DNA of 64,000 nucleotides from Paludibacteraceae bacterium (GCA_017551675.1 JAFZLC010000007.1:93040-157039), one strand, 5' to 3'. Counted from the stretch's first letter, positions 9,401 through 17,306 are shown. A program made the numbers and translations. Notes: generated from the sequence alone by a model not told the origin.

Positions 9401-11024
9401 TGTCTGTGCAGGCGACTCTGCTTCTTTGATCGGACATGGTGCAGATTTCTATCAATGGAGTAATGGACAGAAGACAGATACAATCACGATTTATCCATCT
9501 AACTCTACAGAATATTCATTGTATGGATATACGGAGAAGGGTTGTGAGGTGATGATTCCTGTTCCTGTAAAGGTAAATCCAAACCCAATGGTTTATACAA
9601 AGGGTGATTTGAAGGCATGTAAAGGAACGTTAGCCTCTATAGAGGCAATAGATGCCAATGGAGAAACGGCAGGCTTCTCATGGAGCAGCGGAAATATCGG
9701 TTCTGTTATCACTCCGATGATTATGACTGATACCACCTTTACTGTTACTGCGGAAAACAAGTATGGATGTAAGGCAACAGCGGTACATGAGGTGGCATTG
9801 ACAGAGTTGCCTGAATTGACCTATGCAGGTAAGACGACTGTGTGTCAGGGAGAGTCCACCACAATACAAGGAGGTGGTGCCCTTACGTATAGTTGGAGTG
9901 ATGGTGTGAATGAGTATAGCGGTTCTTCTATCAATATCACGCCACAAGCTAATACATTGATTCGTATGACGGGAAGTAACGTAAGTAACTGTCCTGCTTC
10001 GATAGATATCCAAATTATCGTTCAATCATTGCCATCTATCTTTATATCGGGAGACTCGGCAGTATGTTTGGGTGAAGAGTTCTCTTTGTATGCCTCTGGT
10101 GCAGATACATACAAGTGGAATACGGGAGATGAGACATCATCCATAACGTATAATACAAGTTCCCCTGCAGAATATACTGTATATGGTACGAATGCACAAG
10201 GATGTACATCCAAGGCTAGTAAGGTGGTTCAGGTACGTCCGTCACCTGTTGTTACTATCGAAAAGGGACCACAGTCAGGTTGCCCTGGTTTGCCAGACAC
10301 AGTACACTTGTATGCAAGAGGTGCAGATGTTTATAGATGGACAAGTGAGCCTTACAGCGCAAGTGTTGCATTGAATGGATTGACGGCCAACTTGGCTGCA
10401 ACCATCGATGGACCAACACAAATGATTGTGGAAGGTACGGATGCATTTGGATGTAAAGGTACAGCTAAGGTGGATGTGGATTTGATACCACGTCGTGATA
10501 TAGAATTCTCTGTTTCCCCTGATTTCGTAGAAGAGGGTAGTTCGAATGTTCGATTCAATGGTGTGTATCCTAAGACCTCTAAGTGGTTCTGGGAAACAGG
10601 TGATAACATGATTGAGGAGAAGGGAGTCAATACCTCTCACTTCTATGATCCAAATGCTGCAGACTCATTTATGGTGAAGGTTCGTGCGATAGATCAATTC
10701 GGATGTGAATATACAGGAAAGGCTACTATATACACATGGCTTGATTTCTGGGCTGCGGAAGGCTTTACACCTAATGCGGATGAGTTGAACGATCGATTCA
10801 AGTTCTATGGAGGAGAGTTTATAGATGAGTTCTCGTACATCATCTTCAATAGATTGGGTGAGGTAGTCTTTGAAGGCCAAAGTATCAATGATGAGTGGGA
10901 TGGAACCTTCGAGGGTAAGCCTTGTCCATGGGGAGTGTACGGCTGGTATTGTAAGTATAAGAGTGGTTATAAAGGTATCAACAAAGAGGGAGAGAGACGA
11001 GGATTTGTTTCTCTGATTAGATAA
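6435..11024 (+). CDS. Giant secreted adhesin-like protein: PKD, 12 Ig-like modules, T9SS type B (gliding-associated) C-terminal domain
   Basis: The frame is open from a GTG at 6405. ATG 6435 (1529 residues) or ATG 6483 are likelier starts because the signal peptide core is MLVPFIMVVSAYSQ. Numbering here is from the GTG. Residues ~45-310 hold an N-terminal carbohydrate-binding-like region. A PKD-like domain follows at ~395-470 (YFWDFGNGKTS). Residues ~480-1365 are twelve tandem ~73-residue Ig-like modules, each with a pattern of C-x-G-D/E, G-A-x-x-Y-x-W, then Y-x-V and G-C. A second PKD-like segment (WFWETGDN) lies at ~1385. The last ~90 residues (FTPNADELNDRF, then YIIFNRLGEVVFE, WDGTFEGKPCPWGVY) are the gliding-motility-associated type B sorting domain. 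The paired Cys in each module suggest one disulphide per module. It is encoded directly upstream of a PorP/SprF gene, the usual partner of type B cargo, so surface export through the T9SS is well supported. The ligand is unknown. Confidence 0.88.
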   Translation: MSLNLIIGSTNKCKYWMAMLVPFIMVVSAYSQIDRSNIDTPNLSFENGNFDGWECYTGGFYFDTSDSTYKFDRWNPAGAEMGAENRRHFSIKNNAQDVPDDNMRCYLTSTNPEGKMTARIGSMEAAENQGVKNAMAERMVYKFVVTENTTLLTYRYAVVMHCPDLVGTGTARTEHTGDQYPTFQMNVSLYNPATGVSSLLQCGNFKVNASGTNKVALKLAADEGQCPSSPLHRNGDLYEFAYVPWTYGNFDLSNHIGEEVTIEIINRDCLSSKTNNAGGETISGGKHRSYGYFWAETRKLELTVKNCINEDAVFYAPKGFSKYEWKSKNNVNISVDPNDPSVATIANDLKVPGDEIQCTIYNSDDCKSEVKLTAILEEMNATLDFDFENDCEGLVHFKNIKDDIVGDEISGYFWDFGNGKTSAVREPDAMYMDPKDYNVSLTVQTVLGCTASIEKIVDVRYFPKLNISSESSVCRGDTINLIAIGASNKSKYKWDTGDTTMQIRKRIDASQVFVVEVIDEFLCSYKANFRVSVKESPMLLIKGDDEVCLGDTATLTAIEYGNTTGETVSFIWDIGTTDAQMRARPLQDNTVYTVTASYSNGCYSEMSKTIRVNPLPEVNITGDGLICQNDPANLQANVLSSNGSVTYVWKDLFNGPSRTVYPDTTTEYSVTCVDEKNCISRPAEFTVKVKDLPEVKITGDSAICEGKSTTLTVTGVGSNVTWYDGTSGQTTIVRTPTQDTIYWVEGISNNCKGRAEFKVKLLNVPTVWIEGNTTICQGDTTRLYARGADTYSWNTSDNTDSIDVHPYSMSDYFVTGTTTNGGCVGTASIKVNVNEPPSITISGDREVCDGDDAQVSVTGASEYFWSNSAYGPKITLKITKDDTLTVRCIDDNLCESTAKWTIKKKELPVLSYTGETAVCAGQILTITASGANTYEWQDGSGTSVFSKVIENDMELKVKGFINGCSSSMLIPVSILPVPSLWVSGSGVTGVCAGDSASLIGHGADFYQWSNGQKTDTITIYPSNSTEYSLYGYTEKGCEVMIPVPVKVNPNPMVYTKGDLKACKGTLASIEAIDANGETAGFSWSSGNIGSVITPMIMTDTTFTVTAENKYGCKATAVHEVALTELPELTYAGKTTVCQGESTTIQGGGALTYSWSDGVNEYSGSSINITPQANTLIRMTGSNVSNCPASIDIQIIVQSLPSIFISGDSAVCLGEEFSLYASGADTYKWNTGDETSSITYNTSSPAEYTVYGTNAQGCTSKASKVVQVRPSPVVTIEKGPQSGCPGLPDTVHLYARGADVYRWTSEPYSASVALNGLTANLAATIDGPTQMIVEGTDAFGCKGTAKVDVDLIPRRDIEFSVSPDFVEEGSSNVRFNGVYPKTSKWFWETGDNMIEEKGVNTSHFYDPNAADSFMVKVRAIDQFGCEYTGKATIYTWLDFWAAEGFTPNADELNDRFKFYGGEFIDEFSYIIFNRLGEVVFEGQSINDEWDGTFEGKPCPWGVYGWYCKYKSGYKGINKEGERRGFVSLIR

Positions 11025-11036
11025 AGTTGAAGAGTG

Positions 11037-12014
11037 ATGAGAAAAATTGTATTGTTTTTGTGGGCATTATGCCTCTTCGCAACAGTTCAAGCTCAGGATT
11101 ATACTTTGGTTGGACATAATCTGACGCCGTTTTGCCTTAACCCTTCGTTGGCGGGTAATGCGAACGATATACGTTTTGGCCTTAGTTACAGACAGCAGTG
11201 GTTGGCTTTAGGAAATCATTATCATACAATCAGAATGTCATATGATCAGAGTTTCCATAAGAGAATCTGTTCAGTGGGTTTTGCTTATGCTTTTGATAAT
11301 ATGGCAAGTTCTGTGTATGCAGTGAATGAGTTTTCTCCAACTTATGCACACACATTACAAGTAAAGGAGAACCAGTTTATCCGCTTAGGTTTGCAAGGTT
11401 CTTTGTATCTCAACCATTTGTCATGGGATAAGGTTAAGTATGGAGATCAGTATGATATGAATACTAGACGTCCGACATTAAACACCTTGGAGGAGTTTGA
11501 TGATGATACTCGTGCTCATTTCGATTTCTCCGTAGGTTTATCTTATATGATTGAGAACCGTTTGACAGTGGGTGCGGCTGTATATCATGTTACAGAACCA
11601 AACAATGGCTTTATGGAGTTGAAGGATAATGTCTTGCATCGAAAATATGTCGGACATATCAATTTCATACAAGACTTGCAATACAGTAATGGATTGTGGG
11701 GAAGAGAAAGCCTTTCTGGTAAGTATCTGTTCTTGAATGGTGCGTATCAACGTCAAGCCGATTATCAGATGTTGAATGTGGGAGTTGGTTTGGCTTGGGA
11801 TCCATTAGTGTTTGGTGTGTCTGATAAAAACAATTTGGATGGAGTGAACGTAATAGGTTTGATGGCGGGTGGTCATTATAAAGGTGTTCAGTTCTTCTAT
11901 GTGTATGATTTGTTCACCTCAAAGAAGAAGAATGGCTCATGGTCTCATGAATTTACCTTCATCTATATAATCAAACATGTAGAGAAGTATCCTTGTCCTG
12001 TTGTATACTGGTAA
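11037..12014 (+). CDS. Type IX secretion system membrane protein of the PorP/SprF family
   Basis: This 325-residue protein has a signal peptide (MRKIVLFLWALCLFATVQA-Q) and then the family hallmark of an exported barrel protein: YTLVGHNLTPFCLNPSLAG, RFGLSYRQQW, and repeated amphipathic strands up to the C-terminus. An in-frame GTG lies immediately 5' of the chosen ATG (11034), so the start is uncertain by one codon. PorP/SprF proteins sit in the outer membrane and help anchor or export type B cargo. The gene follows the giant type B adhesin by 12 bases, which pairs the two as cargo and partner (as in sprB-sprF of Flavobacterium). A terminator shared with the opposite gene lies at 12080-12117. 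Confidence 0.9.
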   Translation: MRKIVLFLWALCLFATVQAQDYTLVGHNLTPFCLNPSLAGNANDIRFGLSYRQQWLALGNHYHTIRMSYDQSFHKRICSVGFAYAFDNMASSVYAVNEFSPTYAHTLQVKENQFIRLGLQGSLYLNHLSWDKVKYGDQYDMNTRRPTLNTLEEFDDDTRAHFDFSVGLSYMIENRLTVGAAVYHVTEPNNGFMELKDNVLHRKYVGHINFIQDLQYSNGLWGRESLSGKYLFLNGAYQRQADYQMLNVGVGLAWDPLVFGVSDKNNLDGVNVIGLMAGGHYKGVQFFYVYDLFTSKKKNGSWSHEFTFIYIIKHVEKYPCPVVYW

Positions 12015-12079
12015 TTCTTTGCAAACAATAGAGGTTTTCTAGGGTAAAACGCCCTCTTAGATTCATAATAAAAAAGAGA

Positions 12080-12117
12080 AAAGGCATATACATTCTTGCT
12101 GCGATGTATATGCCTTT
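12080..12117. terminator. Bidirectional terminator between porP/sprF-like gene and phosphofructokinase gene
   Basis: A 14-bp perfect stem (AAAGGCATATACAT at 12080-12093 with ATGTATATGCCTTT at 12104-12117) has T-rich flanks on both strands, so it can end both convergent transcripts. Confidence 0.85.
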
Positions 12118-12156
12118 TTGTTTTGCTGAATATTCAGAGAGTCCCTTTTGCCCTGA

Positions 12157-13488
12157 TTAGTTAGAGGACTTCATGTTTCTCATTTCCATTGGTTGCCCGG
12201 TCGCTTCTACAACACTCCACCAGAATTCACTTTCAAGATTGACCTTCTTGCGTTGTGATGTGGCAGTTGTGATTGGCAACAAGGTGAATGAGTTGTTCCA
12301 GTTACCTACCACAAAATCAGTACGTCCAGCCATAGCTGCATGTACCGCATTCTGGGTTAATTGCTCACAGAACTTGCTGTCATTGGCATTAGCTGGAATG
12401 CTTCGGATAATGTAACTAGGATCAAAATATTTAACGCTAATAGGAATGTTTTTCTTGCCGAAGTAGTCGATGATTTGATTCTTCATAAAGATACCGATAT
12501 CCTCATGCAATACATTGCCTGATGCATCTACCTTTCGTTCTCCTGTCATGAATTGTTGACCAGCACCTTCTGCCACCACGACAACTGCGTGCTTCTTGCT
12601 CATCAAACGTCTTTCCAAACAGTTCAAGAATCCAGTCTGACTGTCATTTTCCAAATCAAAATTCATTTCAGGAATCAAGCAGAAGTTCACATCAGGAACC
12701 GCCAATGCAACATTGGCAGCAATAAAGCCTGAATCACGTCCCATCAACTTGATTAAAGCCACACCGTTCTGAGCACCTTTCGCTTCGTAATGAGCATTCA
12801 AGATGATGTTTTGAGCTGAAGTGAACGCAGATTCAAATCCGAAAGACTTATCAATATAACTAATATCGTTGTCGATTGTCTTAGGAACACAAGCAATGCT
12901 GATTTTCAAACCTCTACGCTCAATCTCCTCGTAGATGTCGTGAGCTCCTCGTAGGGTACCGTCTCCTCCAACGCAGAATAGGATGTTGATGTTATTCTTT
13001 TCCAAAGTGTCAACAATCACTTCGCTTGGTTGGTTACCACGAGAAGAGGCTAACATAGATCCTCCATCTTTATGAATGTCATCCACTAAATCGGGATCTA
13101 AATTTATAAATGGCATCTGATTGACTGGATTTAAACCAGCAAAACCATATTGTACACCAACGATGTTCTTTACACCATAACGATTCCACAAATGACATAC
13201 TAGTCCGCGAATCACGTTGTTGAGGCCAGGACAAAGTCCACCGCATGTTACAATAGCAACTTTAGTTTTGGCAGGCTCAAAATAGATGAATTCTTTTGGA
13301 CCAGGTTTTTCAAACGATCTTAGTTCAACTCCGTTCTTTATTGCTGTCATTACTTCCTGTAATGAAGATGAATAAAGAACACGTTCTCCATCCTCTACGA
13401 AATCATAAATACCATCTCCTTTTACTTTCGATAATTTCAATGGAGATTTAATCTTGCATTTTCCTAAGTTTTTAACTATAAAATCCAT
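12157..13488 (-). CDS. 6-phosphofructokinase, long (clade X-like) form
   Basis: This 443-residue enzyme phosphorylates fructose 6-phosphate to fructose 1,6-bisphosphate in glycolysis. Motifs of the PFK superfamily are clear: GGLCPGLNNVIRG (residues ~83-95), GGDGT (174-178) and PKTIDND (202-208). Glycine at the fourth position of GGDG is the form associated with ATP as donor (PPi-dependent enzymes have GGDD), while lysine in PKTIDND is the form also seen in PPi enzymes. This mixture is known from the long clade X group (Treponema TP0108, Entamoeba 48-kDa enzyme), where ATP is the donor. ATP is therefore predicted, not shown. It is a single gene with its own promoter at 13541-13572 and a shared terminator downstream. 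Confidence 0.9.
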   Translation of the reverse strand: MDFIVKNLGKCKIKSPLKLSKVKGDGIYDFVEDGERVLYSSSLQEVMTAIKNGVELRSFEKPGPKEFIYFEPAKTKVAIVTCGGLCPGLNNVIRGLVCHLWNRYGVKNIVGVQYGFAGLNPVNQMPFINLDPDLVDDIHKDGGSMLASSRGNQPSEVIVDTLEKNNINILFCVGGDGTLRGAHDIYEEIERRGLKISIACVPKTIDNDISYIDKSFGFESAFTSAQNIILNAHYEAKGAQNGVALIKLMGRDSGFIAANVALAVPDVNFCLIPEMNFDLENDSQTGFLNCLERRLMSKKHAVVVVAEGAGQQFMTGERKVDASGNVLHEDIGIFMKNQIIDYFGKKNIPISVKYFDPSYIIRSIPANANDSKFCEQLTQNAVHAAMAGRTDFVVGNWNNSFTLLPITTATSQRKKVNLESEFWWSVVEATGQPMEMRNMKSSN

Positions 13489-13516
13489 ATTCTAATCTAA
13501 TTTTCCACGTCTATTT

Positions 13517-13528
13517 ATAGAATTCACC
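13517..13528 (-). repeat. GGTGARTTCTAT leader element, copy A (before phosphofructokinase gene)
   Basis: The minus strand reads GGTGAATTCTAT at the very start of the predicted transcript, 29 bases before the start codon. Related copies lie at 17286-17306, 30411-30432 and 38974-38985. Confidence 0.5.
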
Positions 13529-13540
13529 TATAATCAAATG

Positions 13541-13572
13541 CAAAGTTAAATTCCTTGCTCGACATGAGCAAA
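13541..13572 (-). promoter_or_regulatory. Promoter for the phosphofructokinase gene
   Basis: Read on the minus strand, the -7 element is TAACTTTG (plus-strand 13541-13548), and a TTTG (13569-13572) lies 20 bases upstream as the -33 box. Both match the Bacteroidetes sigma-70-type consensus. The predicted transcript begins near 13534, just before the GGTGAATTCTAT element at 13517-13528. Confidence 0.7.
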
Positions 13573-13709
13573 TGATAGTTTCCTTAATTTAATGATGTGT
13601 TCTATAAAATCACTGTTTTAAAACAAATTGTATGAATTAAGGGATGATGAAATTCCTGCATGTTCCTGGTTTCTTCAGTTTTCTTGCAATTTGTTAAACT
13701 GGCGTCGTA

Positions 13710-13731
13710 GAGACGCGGCGTGCCACGTCTC
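13710..13731. repeat. Near-perfect palindrome GAGACG...CGTCTC
   Basis: GAGACG (13710-13715) and CGTCTC (13726-13731) flank GGC/GCC with a 2-base centre and one C/A mismatch. There is no T-tract, so it is not an obvious terminator. It shares its arm sequence with the terminator at 6131-6170 and may be a small dispersed palindrome. The rest of 13573-13785 shows no gene. Confidence 0.45.
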
Positions 13732-13785
13732 CACAAAAATGGGAACCAAAATAAATTCAAAACAATGAATTTTGGATTTGTTTTT

Positions 13786-13793
13786 TAATTTTG
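13786..13793 (+). promoter_or_regulatory. -7 element for the alpha/beta hydrolase gene
   Basis: TAATTTTG matches TANNTTTG exactly. The -33 box is poor. Transcription near 13800 would leave a leader of about 11 bases before ATG 13811 and would exclude the upstream in-frame TTG at 13772 as a start. Confidence 0.5.
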
Positions 13794-13810
13794 TATTTAG
13801 GAACAAGATA

Positions 13811-14503
13811 ATGATTAGAATGGCAGATATATTACATTATTACATAGAACAGGGAACAGGGTTTCCTTTGATCCTTCTTCATGGTAACGGTGAAGACCAT
13901 ACTTATTTCGTCAATCAGATTTCTGCATTTGCACAAAACTATCATGTTTATGCGGTGGATACCCGCGGACATGGGAAGACTCCCAGGGGAGACGCTCCAT
14001 TCACTATTCGACAGTTTGCAGATGACTTATCTGCATTTATGGATAGACTACATATTGAGAAGGCTAATATCTTAGGATTTTCTGATGGTGCTAATATTGC
14101 AATGATATTTGCCCTTAAGTATTCCTCCAAAGTGAATAAACTTATTTTAAATGGGGGTAATCTTGATGCTGGAGGTATTAAACGAACGGTTCAGTTGCCG
14201 ATAGAGCTGGGATATAGAGTGGCTCGTATCTTTGCGAATAAGAGTCCTGAGGCAAAAGCTCATGCAGAGATGTTAGGTCTGATGGTCAATGACCCTGCTA
14301 TTGCTGTTGAGGAATTAGCAAAAATAGATGTCCCTACGCTTGTTATCGCAGGGACAAATGATATGGTAAAAGAATCTCATACGCGTCTTATTGCTGATCA
14401 TATAAAAAACGCAAAGTTGTGTTTGATTCACGGGAACCATTTTATTGCGAACAAGAAACCGAATGATTTTAATGTTGCAGTACTAACATTCCTTCAGACA
14501 TAA
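13811..14503 (+). CDS. Alpha/beta-hydrolase fold protein
   Basis: With ATG 13811 the protein has 230 residues and no signal peptide, so it is cytoplasmic. The fold signatures are complete: the oxyanion-loop HGNGED at residues 24-29, nucleophile elbow G-F-S-D-G with Ser91, acid Asp184 in AGTNDMV, and His210 in GNHF. The start was chosen over TTG 13772 because a -7 promoter element overlaps the upstream codons. The substrate cannot be told from the sequence; family members include esterases, lactonases and C-C hydrolases. It stands alone between a minus-strand gene and a lipoprotein gene that has its own promoter. Confidence 0.85.
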   Translation: MIRMADILHYYIEQGTGFPLILLHGNGEDHTYFVNQISAFAQNYHVYAVDTRGHGKTPRGDAPFTIRQFADDLSAFMDRLHIEKANILGFSDGANIAMIFALKYSSKVNKLILNGGNLDAGGIKRTVQLPIELGYRVARIFANKSPEAKAHAEMLGLMVNDPAIAVEELAKIDVPTLVIAGTNDMVKESHTRLIADHIKNAKLCLIHGNHFIANKKPNDFNVAVLTFLQT

Positions 14504-14531
14504 ACGGACGAAGAATGTTTCGTTATTGATG

Positions 14532-14560
14532 TTGAGATTCGGAGTTGTTTTATATTTTTG
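14532..14560 (+). promoter_or_regulatory. Promoter for the lipoprotein gene at 14624
   Basis: TTG (14532-14534), 18 bases, then TATTTTTG (14553-14560) fit the Bacteroidetes -33/-7 pattern. The leader would be about 55 bases. Confidence 0.65.
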
Positions 14561-14623
14561 TATGCGAGGACATGACAAATAATTATTACTCTCTCAACTC
14601 AACTTTAATGAAATTTAATAGAT

Positions 14624-16003
14624 ATGGCACATTGGTATAAATATTTCATTCTGTTGCTTATCCCAATCGTTTTCGGATGTGGTTCCAATTCCTCTGATAA
14701 CACACAGGATGATACGGAGTACGTAGGTTTTCAAATCTCTAACGTGGGAGATATAAATGGAGATGGCATTCAAGATTCTGTCGTGTTAGAAATAACGACT
14801 GTTACAAATACGGGTTCTGTTGGTGGCGATGACTATCATGATAATGAAAACAGATGCGGTTTTTTATTTTCCCTTTATCTGGGTAAGGGGAACAATCAAT
14901 ATGAGCAGATAAAACAGTGCAATATACCCCTAGCGTCAACTGAAACTTCCATAACGATTCCAGAGAAAGGTAGATTAGTGATTGATATTGAAAATACTGT
15001 CTTCGAATACGCCTTCCGAAATAATGAACTGTATCTTGAGAAATATGCATGGTATAATGAGGGAGATCCTTATTTGGGCCTTGATTTTACAAAGGGTGAA
15101 CTTAGGACGGAGTTGCTTTTAGATTCTTTTTTTTATACCACAATACCTATTCCTGAAGATAGACGCCCCACTCTCATGGAAACAACCATAGAGCGGTCGA
15201 TGACATCGATGTTTATGGGGAAATATTTGTACTCTTATAACGAGGCGTTTTATGATTCGTTAACAAACACTTACAGACAGAAGTCGGATTCAATAAAAGA
15301 AGCGTATCGGCAGGAGTTAAATACTGTTAGAATGAGCATTATAGACAATGATACGTTGTTGAATATGAAGGGCGAGATGGGAGAATCCGCTAAGATAGGG
15401 ATGTATTTTTTGAGGAAAGGATTGTCGCAAGAAGTATGTGAAGCGATAGAACGGGATTTCCTAAGATTGAATAGCAAATACTCTTATGCGTCATCGGGTG
15501 CTACCAGTTTTGAGGAGGCTTTTAATAAAAGCAAAGGAACTTGGGAAGAAGAGAATACCATGGATGAAAATGGGAATTATCCAGGGCCAACACAGGGGGA
15601 GAGTAGTGAAATGTTCCTAATTAAACCTATTTATGAGAACGACCACCTTATCACTTATTTTTTTGAGTACTTTAGTGGCAATTGCAGGGATTGTTATTAT
15701 TTATATGTCATCACATACGACAAGGAGACAGCTAAGTCGTTCAGTTGGGATATGATTCGAAAGAATGATGAATTTCTTGCTTTGTTGAAAGCATATATAT
15801 TAGAGTCAAGGCCAGATATTAACGAGGAAAGAATCAAATATTCTGAATGTCCACCCTTTATTGAAAATGATTCCTTGGGGATAACTTACCAGTATTATGA
15901 GATTACAGATGCCCATGTCGATGGTCGTCCGGGTGCAACCATCCCGCTTGACGAAGTAGAACCGTTTCTGACGGAAGAGGGGAAACGATTTTTGCATAGG
16001 TGA
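14624..16003 (+). CDS. Lipoprotein of unknown function
   Basis: This 459-residue protein begins with a lipoprotein signal peptide (IPIVFGC, lipid-anchored Cys19), followed by an acidic Asn/Asp/Ser-rich linker. Near residues 40-55 the segment VGDINGDGIQDSVVLE resembles the FG-GAP or EF-hand-like D-x-N-G-D-G-x-x-D loop and may bind calcium. The middle contains a helical, charged stretch (~195-290) with no recognised domain. Two Cys close together (GNCRDCYY, ~365) could form a disulphide. No relative is recognised with confidence. It has its own promoter and is followed by palindromic repeats, not by an obvious terminator. Confidence 0.75.
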   Translation: MAHWYKYFILLLIPIVFGCGSNSSDNTQDDTEYVGFQISNVGDINGDGIQDSVVLEITTVTNTGSVGGDDYHDNENRCGFLFSLYLGKGNNQYEQIKQCNIPLASTETSITIPEKGRLVIDIENTVFEYAFRNNELYLEKYAWYNEGDPYLGLDFTKGELRTELLLDSFFYTTIPIPEDRRPTLMETTIERSMTSMFMGKYLYSYNEAFYDSLTNTYRQKSDSIKEAYRQELNTVRMSIIDNDTLLNMKGEMGESAKIGMYFLRKGLSQEVCEAIERDFLRLNSKYSYASSGATSFEEAFNKSKGTWEEENTMDENGNYPGPTQGESSEMFLIKPIYENDHLITYFFEYFSGNCRDCYYLYVITYDKETAKSFSWDMIRKNDEFLALLKAYILESRPDINEERIKYSECPPFIENDSLGITYQYYEITDAHVDGRPGATIPLDEVEPFLTEEGKRFLHR

Positions 16004-16027
16004 AAAAGTGTGGGAAGTATACTGAGA

Positions 16028-16300
16028 TGCCCCAATCCCGAAGGGATGCCACAACACAGACAGGGGTGTTAACCCCTGGACGGAATGGGGGTGCGGCCGA
16101 GGAACCCCAAAGGGGTGATACGAGAAGATAACAATACCATGTGGTACGGCATGGTTTATGCCTCCTGAATTGATCTCCAAATTAACAGATAATTGTGTCG
16201 TCCCTTCAGGACTCTAAAATTCTATACCTTGCCTAAACAGGGGTTAACACCCCTGCCTGTAATATGTCGCCCCTTTGGGGCTGGTGGCGACACGTTATGG
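16028..16300. repeat. Pair of inverted, palindrome-rich intergenic repeats
   Basis: The gap between two genes contains two diverged inverted copies of a palindromic element. CAGGGGTGTTAACCCCTG (16061-16078) is the exact reverse complement of CAGGGGTTAACACCCCTG (16238-16255). Smaller hairpins accompany both: TCCCGAAGGGA (16036-16046), CCCCAAAGGGG (16105-16115) and CCCCTTTGGGG (16270-16280). The stretch is markedly richer in G and C than its surroundings. Short open frames run through it on both strands but are low-complexity and not considered genes. It resembles dispersed extragenic palindromes; no transposase is adjacent. Confidence 0.7.
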
Positions 16301-16317
16301 ATGGGGAAATACCCACA

Positions 16318-16345
16318 CAAAAAAGGCGTTCAGAAACTGAACGCC
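16318..16345 (-). terminator. Terminator of the fabD transcript
   Basis: GGCGTTCAG (16325-16333) and CTGAACGCC (16337-16345) form a 9-bp stem with a 3-base loop. On the minus strand it is followed by a run of T (16324 down to 16318). Confidence 0.85.
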
Positions 16346-16370
16346 CTTTGTATCTTATATTTGCGGAATC

Positions 16371-17264
16371 TTAATTAACCCCATTCACCGCAATCTCCGG
16401 TTCTATCCCTTTCGTGATTTTCTTAATCATTCCTTGAAGAACAGCTCCTGGTCCTACCTCTGTGAATGAAGTGGCTCCTGCTGCTATCATGTTCTGAACG
16501 GATTGTGTCCACTTAACTGGAGCAGTCAGTTGCTTGATGAGATTCTTCTTGATGACTTCAGGGTCGGTTTCTCCCTGAGTGGTGACGTTTTGGTATATCG
16601 GACACTTAGGAGTCTTGAATTGAGTAGCTTGAATAGCTGCTTCCAATTCAACTTTCGCAGGTTCCATCAATGGAGAGTGAAATGCACCTCCCACCACTAA
16701 TTTGAGAGCTCGCTTAGCTCCTGCTTCTGTCATTAACTGACAAGCTTTGTCTATTCCTTCGATTGTTCCTGATATCACCAATTGACCAGGACAGTTGTAG
16801 TTGGCTGGTACCACAACTTCATCTTTTATGATAGCACAAATCTCTTCTACTTTTTCGTCTGGTAACCCAAGGATGGCAGCCATGGTTGATGGTTGCTTCT
16901 CACATGCTTTCTGCATAGCCATTGCTCTTTTGGAAACCAATACCAAGCCGTCTTTGAAATCAATGGCACCACTGGCTACTAGTGCGGAAAATTCTCCTAA
17001 TGAGTGTCCAGCCACCATGTCGGGCTGAAAATCATTACCCAATGATTTAGCTAATAAAACAGAGTGAAGAAATACTGCAGGTTGTGTTACTTTTGTTTGT
17101 TTTAGGTCTTCAGCACTTCCTTCAAACATCACGTCTGTGATGCGGAAACCTAAGATGTCGTTTGCTTGTTCCAATAGCTCCTTTGCCATTGGCAAATTGT
17201 CGTACAAATCTTTGGCCATTCCTGTGAATTGAGAACCTTGGCCGGGGAAAACAAATGCTTTCAT
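16371..17264 (-). CDS. fabD: Malonyl-CoA:acyl carrier protein transacylase
   Basis: This 297-residue cytoplasmic enzyme moves the malonyl group from CoA to acyl carrier protein in fatty acid synthesis. The family motifs are present: FPGQGSQ at residues 6-12, the nucleophile elbow G-H-S-L-G with Ser88, the malonate-binding Arg in SKRAMAMQ (~113), and catalytic His196 in GGAFHSPLM. Length is normal. No clear -7 element precedes it, so it may be read from the DUF4783-nadC-nuclease transcript upstream. A strong terminator follows. A GGTGAATT...AATTCACC palindrome lies in its leader at 17286-17306. Confidence 0.95.
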   Translation of the reverse strand: MKAFVFPGQGSQFTGMAKDLYDNLPMAKELLEQANDILGFRITDVMFEGSAEDLKQTKVTQPAVFLHSVLLAKSLGNDFQPDMVAGHSLGEFSALVASGAIDFKDGLVLVSKRAMAMQKACEKQPSTMAAILGLPDEKVEEICAIIKDEVVVPANYNCPGQLVISGTIEGIDKACQLMTEAGAKRALKLVVGGAFHSPLMEPAKVELEAAIQATQFKTPKCPIYQNVTTQGETDPEVIKKNLIKQLTAPVKWTQSVQNMIAAGATSFTEVGPGAVLQGMIKKITKGIEPEIAVNGVN

Positions 17265-17285
17265 ATTTTACTGTTTTGTTTAAAT

Positions 17286-17306
17286 GGTGAATTGATAGAA
17301 TTCACC
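17286..17306 (-). repeat. GGTGARTTCTAT leader element, copy B (before fabD)
   Basis: GGTGAATT (17286-17293) and AATTCACC (17299-17306) form a perfect 8-bp inverted repeat around GATAG. The minus strand reads GGTGAATTCTAT, ending 30 bases before the fabD start codon. Confidence 0.55.

Noticed and set aside
8079..10640. Several long minus-strand frames (up to 162 codons) opposite the Ig-like modules
   Set aside because: They mirror the repetitive coding strand, have no start context and show no domain; they are shadows of the adhesin gene.
15806..16180. Minus-strand open frame of 124 codons
   Set aside because: It is antisense to the end of a lipoprotein gene and continues through the palindromic repeat; its composition is not protein-like.
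16193..16378. Short plus-strand open frame of 61 codons
   Set aside because: It lies inside the palindromic repeat, has low-complexity Pro/Gly/Arg composition and runs into the fabD terminator.
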